NCBI GenBank assembly: GCA_023430705.1
Contig: JAEYZJ010000124.1
Span: forward strand, 1 to 5,405
From: Pseudomonadota bacterium
Lineage (GTDB): Bacteria; Pseudomonadota; Alphaproteobacteria; Rhizobiales; Devosiaceae
Direction: 5' to 3'
Length of the DNA stretch: 5,405 nucleotides
Shown: piece by piece, positions 1-4,310 of the stretch
How the letters are laid out: each line of letters begins with the position of its first letter
How positions within the stretch are numbered: the stretch's first letter is position 1
The notes under the pieces: generated by a model
Told to the model about the DNA's origin: nothing
Database searches by the model: none
Seen by the model: the letters and a program-made list of their open reading frames with translations, nothing else
Made by a program: the position numbers and the translations under genes

Positions 1-1
1 C

Positions 2-1540
2 CAGGTCAACGTCATGACCCACGCCATGCGGGCCCGCAAGAGTCGCGGCGCCCGCATCGTCGCCATCGACATCTATCGCAACGCCACCATGGAACAGGCC
101 GACATGGCGCTGGTCGTGCGCCCGGGCGCCGACGGCGCGCTCGCGGTCGCGGTCATGCACATCCTGTTGCGCGACAACCTCGCCGACCGCGCCTACATGG
201 CCCGCTACACCGACTTCTCGCCCGAGTTCGAGGCGCACCTGCAGGCCCGGACGCCGCAGTGGGCTGCGGCAATCACCGGCCTTGCGGTCGAGGAGATCGA
301 AGCCTTCGCCCGGCTTGTCGGCACCACGCCGCGCACCTTCTTCCGGCTCGGCTACGGCTTCACCCGCCAGCGCAATGGCGGCGTCTCGATGCATGCCGCC
401 CTTTCGATCCCGGCCATGACCGGCGCCTGGCAGCATATCGGCGGCGGCGCGTTCCACTCCAATTCCGGAGCCTGGAAGCTCGACAAGTCGCTGATCACCG
501 GCAAGGACATGGGTCCCGGCGGCCGGGAACTGGACATGAGCGAGATCGGCAAGGTCCTCACCGGCGATGCCGGGGCGCTGAAGGGCAGGGGGCCGGTGAA
601 GGCGCTCTTCATCCAGAACACCAATCCCGTCAATGTGGCGCCGGAGCAGGGACTGACCCGGGCCGGCTTCGCCCGCGAGGACCTCTTCACCGTCGTCCAC
701 GAGCAGTTCATGACGGACACCGCGAAGATGGCCGACATCGTCCTGCCGGCCACCATGTTCCTCGAGCACAACGACTACTACCGCCGGGGCGGCCACACCC
801 GCGTGCTCTTTGGCCCCCGGCTCGTCGAGGCCCCCGGCGAATGCCGCTCCAACTTCGAGGTCGTCAACGAACTGCTCCGCCGCCTCGGCTCGGACCATGC
901 GTCCATGCACCTGTCCGACCGCGAGATGGTGGCCGAAACCTTCCGCCGCTCCGGCTTCGGCGAGCTCGACGAGATCGAGCGGATCGGCTTCGTCGACGGT
1001 GCGCAGCCGTTCGGGGAGGCGCATTTCGGCGACGGCTTCGGCTGGCCCGACGGCCGCTACCGCTTCGCGCCGGACTGGCAGGGTGTCGCCGCCGCCAAGG
1101 GCTACACCTGGGTCTGCGACCCTTCCGAGATGCCGCGCTTTGCCGACCACTGGGACGTCAACGAGGCGGTGGATGCGCAAACCCCGTTCCGCCTCGCCAC
1201 CAGTCCCTCGCGCGGCTTCCTCAACTCGACCTTCGCCGAAACGCCGGGCAGCCGGAAGCGGCAGCCCGAGCCCACCGTGTTCATCCATCCCGAGGACGCG
1301 GCGGCCCTCGGCATCGCCGACGGTGATCCGGTGACGCTCGGCAATCGCCGCGGCGAGGTGGCGCTCAGGGCCGCCTGCTTCTCGGGCATGCAGCGCGGCG
1401 TGCTCATCGCCGAAGGCATTCACCCCAACGCCGCCCATCGCAACGGCGTCGGCATCAACACGCTGATCGGCTCCGATCCGGTGCGGCCGTTCGGCGGCGC
1501 CGCGTTCCACGACACTGCCGTCTGGGTGCGCCTCGGCTAG
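2..1540 (+). CDS. Molybdopterin (Mo-bisMGD) oxidoreductase, 5'-truncated by the window edge
   Basis: The reading frame is open from the first codon at position 2 to a TAG, giving about 512 visible residues. An ATG at 14 exists but is unlikely to be the start, because coding-quality sequence (QVNV) precedes it and the family's N-terminal part is absent. Numbering from that ATG, the molybdopterin domain core includes LGYGFTRQRNGG (112-123) and the cofactor-contacting FIQNTNPVNV (199-208). It continues with HEQFMTDTAKMADIVLPATMF (229-249 region), typical of DMSO-reductase-superfamily enzymes. The molybdopterin-dinucleotide-binding domain follows from about 391 to the end, with RLATSPSRGFLNSTF and GDPVTLGNRRGEV (438-449). 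By family knowledge such enzymes transfer oxo groups or electrons to a substrate at Mo. The N-terminal 4Fe-4S site and the Mo ligand residue (Cys, Ser or Sec) would lie left of the window, so the substrate cannot be inferred. Full-length relatives have roughly 700 residues, so about 190 are missing. Family assignment is firm; substrate class is unknown. Confidence 0.93.
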   Translation, partial: QVNVMTHAMRARKSRGARIVAIDIYRNATMEQADMALVVRPGADGALAVAVMHILLRDNLADRAYMARYTDFSPEFEAHLQARTPQWAAAITGLAVEEIEAFARLVGTTPRTFFRLGYGFTRQRNGGVSMHAALSIPAMTGAWQHIGGGAFHSNSGAWKLDKSLITGKDMGPGGRELDMSEIGKVLTGDAGALKGRGPVKALFIQNTNPVNVAPEQGLTRAGFAREDLFTVVHEQFMTDTAKMADIVLPATMFLEHNDYYRRGGHTRVLFGPRLVEAPGECRSNFEVVNELLRRLGSDHASMHLSDREMVAETFRRSGFGELDEIERIGFVDGAQPFGEAHFGDGFGWPDGRYRFAPDWQGVAAAKGYTWVCDPSEMPRFADHWDVNEAVDAQTPFRLATSPSRGFLNSTFAETPGSRKRQPEPTVFIHPEDAAALGIADGDPVTLGNRRGEVALRAACFSGMQRGVLIAEGIHPNAAHRNGVGINTLIGSDPVRPFGGAAFHDTAVWVRLG

Positions 1541-2304
1541 CCGAAATAGGCCGACCAGAAGAACCAGGCCGTGAGCGCGAGGCCGTAGGCGATCACGAGG
1601 CTGCGGATCAGCCGCTGCGGAATGCGCTTGGCGAGGCGGGCCGCGGCGTAGCCGCCGATGGTGACGCCCACCAGCGCGATCGAGCCGTGATACCAGTCGA
1701 TGGCGCCCGAGATCGCGAAGCGCACGACGCCGACCAGCGCGACCAGCGTCGAGATCCAGAGCTTCAGCCCGTTCATCTGATGGATGTCGGTGAACCCTGC
1801 GAGCGCGAGGAACGCGAGCAGCAGCACGCCCAGCCCGGCGTTGAAGAAGCCGCCATAGACGCAGATCGCGGCGAGCAGCAGCAACAGCAGCGCCACCCCG
1901 GCCCGCCGGCCCCGGCCGCCCCCGCCCGCCCGGGCGCGGATCAGCAGGTTGATGCGCCCGCCGAACGCGAACAGCGTCACCGCAAACAGCAGCAGCCACG
2001 GCACCACCAGCACGAAAGTCTCGTTGGAGACGTGCAGCAGCAGTTCCGCCCCGGCGTAGCCGAAGGCGAGGGCAACGATCGAATAGGCGAGGAGCTTGTG
2101 CCGGTTGGCGGCAATCTCGCGCCAGAACCCCAGCGCTCCGCTCGCGTAGCCCGGAAAGCTCGCATAGGTATTGGAAGCATTGGCGATCACGGGCGGCACG
2201 CCGGCCAAGACGAGGGCCGGAAACAGCACGAACGAGCCGCCGCCGGCCAGCGTGTTGATGGTGCCGGCAACGAGCCCGGCAAGAAAGAGCATCAGTTCGA
2301 TCAT
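1537..2304 (-). CDS. TauE/SafE family sulfite/organosulfonate-type membrane transporter
   Basis: This 255-residue, strongly hydrophobic protein has the TauE/SafE hallmark near its N-terminus: GTINTLAGGGSFVLFPAL (14-31), followed by GVPPVIANASNT (35-46). The second-repeat signature GGFFNAGLGVLLLAFLALAG lies at 151-170, followed by DIHQMNGLKLWIS. I count about eight likely membrane segments (about 3-33, 71-90, 96-115, 137-157, 159-171, 182-199, 207-222, 234-252). A basic, glycine-rich loop (RARAGGGGRGRRAG, 123-136) falls between the two halves. The family exports or imports small anions such as sulfite, sulfoacetate or sulfonates across the inner membrane; the substrate here is unknown. The start at 2304 is chosen because the family's first membrane segment begins right after it. 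An upstream ATG at 2382 would add 26 atypical residues and run through two inverted repeats. The ribosome binding site before 2304 is poor. The gene converges on the Mo oxidoreductase and shares its stop. Confidence 0.9.
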   Translation of the reverse strand: MIELMLFLAGLVAGTINTLAGGGSFVLFPALVLAGVPPVIANASNTYASFPGYASGALGFWREIAANRHKLLAYSIVALAFGYAGAELLLHVSNETFVLVVPWLLLFAVTLFAFGGRINLLIRARAGGGGRGRRAGVALLLLLLAAICVYGGFFNAGLGVLLLAFLALAGFTDIHQMNGLKLWISTLVALVGVVRFAISGAIDWYHGSIALVGVTIGGYAAARLAKRIPQRLIRSLVIAYGLALTAWFFWSAYFG

Positions 2305-2326
2305 CGGAAAATGTCTGACATTTCCG
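2305..2326. promoter_or_regulatory. 22-bp near-perfect palindrome abutting the transporter start codon (candidate operator)
   Basis: The outer arms CGGAAA (2305-2310) and TTTCCG (2321-2326) are exact reverse complements. The inner TGTC-T-GACA (2312-2320) is also self-complementary, with one extra A at 2311. Equivalently, AAATGTC-T-GACATTT (2309-2323) is a perfect 15-base odd palindrome. The element begins at the base next to the ATG of the TauE/SafE gene. It also overlaps the expected transcription start of the candidate promoter at 2331-2359. The one-base centre disfavours an RNA hairpin of full length, so a dimeric DNA-binding protein is more likely. The core GT-N3-AC resembles sites of FadR-subfamily GntR regulators, but that is only a resemblance. 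No regulator gene is in the window. Confidence 0.5.
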
Positions 2327-2330
2327 TCAC

Positions 2331-2359
2331 ACCTAGCTGGCGCCGACCAAGTAAGCCAA
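2331..2359 (-). promoter_or_regulatory. Candidate promoter for the TauE/SafE gene
   Basis: On the - strand, TTGGCT (2359-2354) is followed after 17 bases by CTAGGT (2336-2331). These match the alphaproteobacterial housekeeping pattern moderately, at about four of six in each box. Transcription would start near 2324, about 20 bases before the ATG and inside the palindrome at 2305-2326. That is a classic repressor-site geometry, and the positional agreement is the main support; the boxes alone are weak. Confidence 0.33.
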
Positions 2360-2361
2360 TG

Positions 2362-2386
2362 AAAAACCCTGATGATCCCCATCAGG
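2362..2386 (-). terminator. Terminator-like hairpin reading toward the TauE/SafE gene
   Basis: Read on the - strand, CCTGATG (2386-2380), a 5-base loop and CATCAGG (2374-2368) form a perfect 7-bp stem. The stem is followed by G and five T residues (2366-2362). This has the form of a short intrinsic terminator. No - strand gene lies immediately upstream, so it may stop antisense transcripts from the divergent gene. It could also act as an attenuator if transcription starts further upstream than the candidate promoter at 2331-2359. The T tract is short, so function is uncertain. Confidence 0.42.
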
Positions 2387-2411
2387 CGCCGTTGGGCCCC
2401 GGGCCCGGACG

Positions 2412-2440
2412 TTGACAAACCCCGCTCCGTCACCCACATG
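2412..2440 (+). promoter_or_regulatory. Possible promoter for the glyoxalase-associated gene (only the -35 is good)
   Basis: A perfect TTGACA lies at 2412-2417. At 17-18 bases downstream the sequence is CACATG/ACATGT (2435-2441), a poor -10. If used, it would leave a long leader of about 155 bases before the coding start at 2602, containing the palindrome at 2500-2515 and the leader frame and hairpin at 2567-2605. Confidence 0.2.
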
Positions 2441-2499
2441 TCGACCCGTGCTGCTGGCGCCTGCCGCTCGCCGGGGGAAACCCGATGGTGAAGTCCAGC

Positions 2500-2515
2500 C
2501 GCGGAATGTTCCGCG
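2500..2515. promoter_or_regulatory. 16-bp inverted repeat in the leader/upstream region
   Basis: The arms CGCGGAA (2500-2506) and TTCCGCG (2509-2515) are exact reverse complements separated by TG. The compact two-base centre suits a protein-binding site better than an RNA hairpin. It lies about 87 bases before the start of the glyoxalase-associated gene. No cognate regulator can be named. Confidence 0.35.
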
Positions 2516-2566
2516 CCCCTCTCATGATCGCTCCCTGTGCAGGCGGTTCATGGCAACGCGGGTCCC

Positions 2567-2605
2567 ATGAAGACAATCCGCCTCTGCATCAGAGGACCGA
2601 CATGA
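2567..2605 (+). CDS. Possible 12-codon leader peptide frame overlapping the next gene by ATGA
   Basis: An ATG at 2567 opens a frame encoding MKTIRLCIRGPT. It ends at a TGA (2603-2605) that overlaps the ATG at 2602 of the glyoxalase-associated gene. The frame runs through the hairpin at 2581-2595 that holds the downstream Shine-Dalgarno sequence, so translation of it would open that hairpin. Its own ribosome binding site is weak (GCGGGT upstream). A still shorter frame, MATRVP (2550-2570), ends by the same ATGA overlap on this ATG. It may be chance; the peptide itself matches nothing I recognise. Confidence 0.25.
   Translation: MKTIRLCIRGPT
2581..2596 (+). promoter_or_regulatory. Hairpin sequestering the Shine-Dalgarno of the glyoxalase-associated gene
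   Basis: CCTCTG (2581-2586), the triloop CAT and CAGAGG (2590-2595) form a perfect 6-bp stem. The 3' arm contains the ribosome binding site AGAGGA (2591-2596), which is spaced five bases from the ATG at 2602. In the folded form the site is base-paired, so initiation would depend on melting by temperature, a factor, or a ribosome on the leader frame at 2567-2605. Confidence 0.42.
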
Positions 2606-3045
2606 CTTTCTCCCTCGATACTCCGAGCACGGCCACTCTCAAGGCCGAAGCCAGGGCCCTGCGGGCCGAGCGCGCGCTGGCCGGCACCCCGATCGCCCAC
2701 GGCGCGGCGCTCGAGGAAGTGGCCCGGCGCCACGGCTTCCGCGACTGGAACACCGCTGTCGCCGCCATCCCCGAGCGGATCGCGACGCCGGTGCAGGTGG
2801 GCCAGCGCGTCCGCGGCACTTACCTGGGCCAGCCGTTTGCCGGTATCGTCATCGGGCTGCAGCTGCTGGCGGACAACCACCACTACGAGGTCACGGTCCG
2901 CTTCGACCATCCCGTCAACGTCTCGCGCTCGGAGCTGATGGGGCCGATCCTGCGCCAGCGCGTGCGCGCCACCGTCGACCTGCGCGGCGTCTCTGCCGCC
3001 CGCACCAGCGACGGCGAGCCGCACATGCGCGTGCAGCGGGCCTGA
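2602..3045 (+). CDS. Glyoxalase-associated-domain protein (Glyoxalase_8-like N-terminus), 147 aa
   Basis: The N-terminal half carries a helical module, LKAEARALRAERALAGTPI (13-31) then HGAALEEVARRHGFRDWNTAVA (33-54). I recognise this as the short domain often attached to glyoxalase-superfamily proteins in proteobacteria. The rest (about 65-145) is predicted beta-rich, with VGQRVRGTYLGQPFAGIVIG, HYEVTVRFDHPVNVSRSEL and RATVDLRG. I see no obvious glyoxalase metal-binding set, so enzymatic activity should not be assumed; the biological role is unknown. There is no signal peptide or membrane segment, so it is probably cytoplasmic. The start at 2602 has AGAGGA at good spacing and sits where relatives begin. 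An in-frame ATG at 2485, preceded by GGGGGA, would add 39 unrelated-looking residues and is less likely. The gene is followed 13 bases later by a strong terminator, so it appears to be monocistronic. Confidence 0.8.
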   Translation: MTFSLDTPSTATLKAEARALRAERALAGTPIAHGAALEEVARRHGFRDWNTAVAAIPERIATPVQVGQRVRGTYLGQPFAGIVIGLQLLADNHHYEVTVRFDHPVNVSRSELMGPILRQRVRATVDLRGVSAARTSDGEPHMRVQRA

Positions 3046-3058
3046 CGCAACACTATTC

Positions 3059-3090
3059 CAATGGCGGGCCCTGTCCCGCCATTGTCATTT
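3059..3090 (+). terminator. Intrinsic terminator after the glyoxalase-associated gene
   Basis: CAATGGCGGG (3059-3068) and CCCGCCATTG (3075-3084) form a perfect 10-bp stem around a 6-base loop. It is followed by TCATTT (3085-3090), a modest T-rich tail. The stem starts 13 bases after the TGA. The symmetrical A/T pairs at the stem base also allow activity on the opposite strand. Confidence 0.7.
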
Positions 3091-3101
3091 CCGTGCTCGG
3101 G

Positions 3102-3129
3102 TTGAACTCCATCGGTGAGTGCCGATAAT
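3102..3129 (+). promoter_or_regulatory. Promoter for the YfcG-like gene
   Basis: TTGAAC (3102-3107) is followed after 16 bases by GATAAT (3124-3129), which matches the consensus -10 at five of six positions. It lies just after the preceding terminator and would start transcription near 3136. That leaves a leader of about 53 bases before the ATG at 3189 and supports a separate transcription unit. Confidence 0.5.
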
Positions 3130-3188
3130 TGGGGTCCTCATTCCCGGCGTGGCGTCCTGCCACTGTCGTTGCAGCAGCGGACCCACAG

Positions 3189-3908
3189 ATGACCACCCAG
3201 ACCTTGCCGATCGATCTCTACTACGCCGCTACCCCGAACGGCCGGAAGATCACCATCATGCTCGAGGAACTGGAGCTGCCCTACGGCATCTATCCGATCA
3301 ATATCGGCCGCGGCGACCAGTTCCAGCCCGACTTCCTCGCCATCTCGCCCAACAACAAGATTCCCGCGATCGTCGATCCCGAGGGGCCGGATGGGCAGCC
3401 GATCTCGGTCTTCGAATCGGGCGCCATCCTGAAATACCTGGCCGAGAAGTTCGGCCGCCTCTACGGCACGTCCTGGCGCGAAAAGGTCAAGATCGACGAG
3501 TGGCTGTTCTGGCAGGTCGGCGGCTTCGGCCCGATGCTCGGCCAGAACAATCACTTCTCCCGCTACGCGCCCGAAAAGATTCCCTACGCCATCAAGCGCT
3601 ACGCCGACGAGGCCCACCGCCTCTACCGCGTGCTCGACACCCAGCTGCAGAAGCAGCAGGCCGCGGGCAGGGACTATGTCGCCGGCGAGGACTACTCCAT
3701 CGCCGACATCGCCATCTTCGACTGGTCGCGCGGCTCGGACAACCACGGCATCGATCTCGCCGAGTTCCCCACCTTCGCCGCCTGGCGCCAGCGCGTCACC
3801 GATCGGCCCGCCGTGCAGCGCGCCCTCGCCATCACGCTCGACCAGAGCCAGCAGATCAGCGCCGCGAGCGACAAGGAAGCCCAGCGCATCCTCTTCAACC
3901 AGCGCTGA
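3189..3908 (+). CDS. yfcG: YfcG-like nu-class glutathione S-transferase / disulfide-bond oxidoreductase
   Basis: This 239-residue cytosolic protein closely follows E. coli YfcG over its length. The N-terminal thioredoxin-fold domain (8-87) contains YYAATPNGRKITIMLEELEL. T15 and N17 correspond to the YfcG Thr/Asn pair that contacts glutathione, in place of the Tyr, Ser or Cys of other classes. SPNNKIPAIVD (53-63) carries the cis-proline (P59), and FESGAILKYLAEK (75-87) has the ESG motif that binds the gamma-glutamyl group. The helical C-terminal domain has WLFWQVGGFGPMLGQN (105-120), typical of this class, and the folding motif EDYSIADIAIFDW (167-179, S170 and D173). YfcG binds two GSH or GSSG and reduces disulfides; a thiol redox role is inferred. 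The start is set by the family N-terminus and by the upstream promoter; the SD (AGCGGA) is mediocre. A TTG at 3129 in frame is unlikely, as it lies inside the -10. The C-terminal ~20 residues (QQISAASDKEAQRILFNQR) are less conserved. Confidence 0.92.
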   Translation: MTTQTLPIDLYYAATPNGRKITIMLEELELPYGIYPINIGRGDQFQPDFLAISPNNKIPAIVDPEGPDGQPISVFESGAILKYLAEKFGRLYGTSWREKVKIDEWLFWQVGGFGPMLGQNNHFSRYAPEKIPYAIKRYADEAHRLYRVLDTQLQKQQAAGRDYVAGEDYSIADIAIFDWSRGSDNHGIDLAEFPTFAAWRQRVTDRPAVQRALAITLDQSQQISAASDKEAQRILFNQR

Positions 3909-3934
3909 CGGCCAGGGGAACTCCCGATCCCGGA

Positions 3935-3953
3935 GCCGGCCCGCGCGGCCGGC
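3935..3953. other. GC-only hairpin after the YfcG-like gene
   Basis: GCCGGCC (3935-3941) and GGCCGGC (3947-3953) form a perfect 7-bp stem with loop CGCGC, 27 bases after the stop codon. There is no T tract, so it is at best a weak or Rho-assisted transcription end for the YfcG-like gene. Confidence 0.35.
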
Positions 3954-3970
3954 GCCCCGCCCGTTCTGAC

Positions 3971-4005
3971 GCAGCGGGGCCACTGGGCGACGAAAGCAGC
4001 GGGGC
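3971..4005. repeat. Two direct copies of GCAGCGGGGC
   Basis: The ten-base word occurs at 3971-3980 and 3996-4005, 25 bases apart (start to start). Either copy can pair with GCCCCGC at 4023-4029, so the spacer before the tRNA can fold in two ways. In a GC-rich genome a ten-base repeat can be chance. Confidence 0.4.
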
Positions 4006-4029
4006 AGCCGGAAAAACCGCTTGCCCCGC
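3999..4029. other. Strong hairpin just upstream of the tRNA gene
   Basis: GCGGGGCA (3999-4006) and TGCCCCGC (4022-4029) form an 8-bp stem. The inner part CGG-AAAAA-CCG adds three pairs beyond a one-pair mismatch region, leaving an A5 loop. No T tract follows on the + strand. It may help end the YfcG-like transcript. It also overlaps the -35 candidate of the tRNA promoter at 4021-4026. Confidence 0.4.
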
Positions 4030-4049
4030 CAGGATTCACCGGCTATCCC
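4021..4049 (+). promoter_or_regulatory. Candidate promoter for tRNA-Ser
   Basis: TTGCCC (4021-4026) is followed after 17 bases by TATCCC (4044-4049). Both boxes match only partly, but the -10 ends ten bases before the mature tRNA 5' end at 4060. That is a common spacing for a directly transcribed tRNA with a very short leader. Confidence 0.33.
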
Positions 4050-4059
4050 CACCGCTGCC

Positions 4060-4150
4060 GGAGAGGTGGCCGAGTGGTCGAAGGCACGCCCCTGCTAAGG
4101 GCGCAGACGTCAAAAGCGTCTCGTGGGTTCGAATCCCATCCTCTCCGCCA
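4060..4150 (+). tRNA. trnS-GCU: tRNA-Ser with anticodon GCU (reads AGC/AGU)
   Basis: The full cloverleaf can be drawn. Acceptor GGAGAGG (4060-4066) pairs with CCTCTCC (4140-4146), and the D stem is GCC/GGC. The anticodon stem CGCCC (4087-4091) pairs with GGGCG (4099-4103) around loop CTGCTAA, with anticodon GCT at 4094-4096. The long variable arm AGACG-TCAAAAG-CGTCT (4105-4121) is diagnostic of class II tRNAs such as serine. The T arm is GTGGG-TTCGAAT-CCCAT (4123-4139). The discriminator is G4147, and CCA (4148-4150) is encoded. All stems are intact, so it should be functional. No duplicated 3' end was found elsewhere in the window, so there is no sign of an integrated element here. Confidence 0.98.
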
Positions 4151-4267
4151 CTTCCCTAAGTTCCAGGCTTGTTTCCGAATCGAACGTCGGATTCCCCCAC
4201 AGCACTCCGTCACGGCAACGTGAGTGTCTGTGCCTTGCTGCGTTCGGGCCCGGTGGTTTTGCGCAAT

Positions 4268-4291
4268 AGGCCGCGCCCGTGGGCGCGGCCT
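4268..4291 (-). terminator. 10-bp GC hairpin between tRNA and SH3 gene, probable terminator
   Basis: AGGCCGCGCC (4268-4277) and GGCGCGGCCT (4282-4291) pair perfectly around CGTG. The hairpin lies 19 bases beyond the stop of the - strand SH3 gene and about 120 bases beyond the + strand tRNA, so it could close either transcript. Neither side has a real T tract (ATTGCG on the - strand, GTCGCAG on the + strand), so it is less certain than the terminator at 3059-3090. The rest of 4151-4310 shows no gene, only weak short inverted repeats at 4177-4194 and 4203-4226. Confidence 0.5.
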
Positions 4292-4310
4292 GTCGCAGTT
4301 CCAGCGGAGG

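Noticed and set aside
259..1334. Long + strand frames (259-1326 and 810-1334) inside the Mo oxidoreductase
   Set aside because: They lie in other frames of a clearly coding gene, and their translations are Arg/Pro/Ala-rich low-quality sequence typical of GC-rich shadows.
1687..2415. A 242-residue + strand frame opposite the TauE/SafE gene
   Set aside because: The translation is dominated by Gln, Glu and Arg runs produced by the antisense of Leu-rich membrane segments; the - strand protein has clear family motifs.
2485..2601. An extended start at 2485 for the glyoxalase-associated gene, which has a GGGGGA site
   Set aside because: The added 39 residues look non-coding and overlap the palindrome at 2500-2515, and the recognised domain begins shortly after the ATG at 2602, which has its own well-spaced AGAGGA.
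3138..4052. A 304-residue - strand frame opposite the YfcG-like gene
   Set aside because: It is antisense to a gene with residue-by-residue similarity to YfcG, and its own translation shows no domain.
3119..4159. A + strand frame running through the YfcG-like gene into the tRNA, ending in SVSWVRIPSSPPLP
   Set aside because: The end is simply a translated tRNA-Ser gene, a common false protein call; the start lies in another frame of the YfcG-like gene.
4060..4310. tRNA-Ser as an integration site for a genomic island
   Set aside because: No integrase gene follows and no copy of the tRNA 3' end occurs elsewhere in the window.
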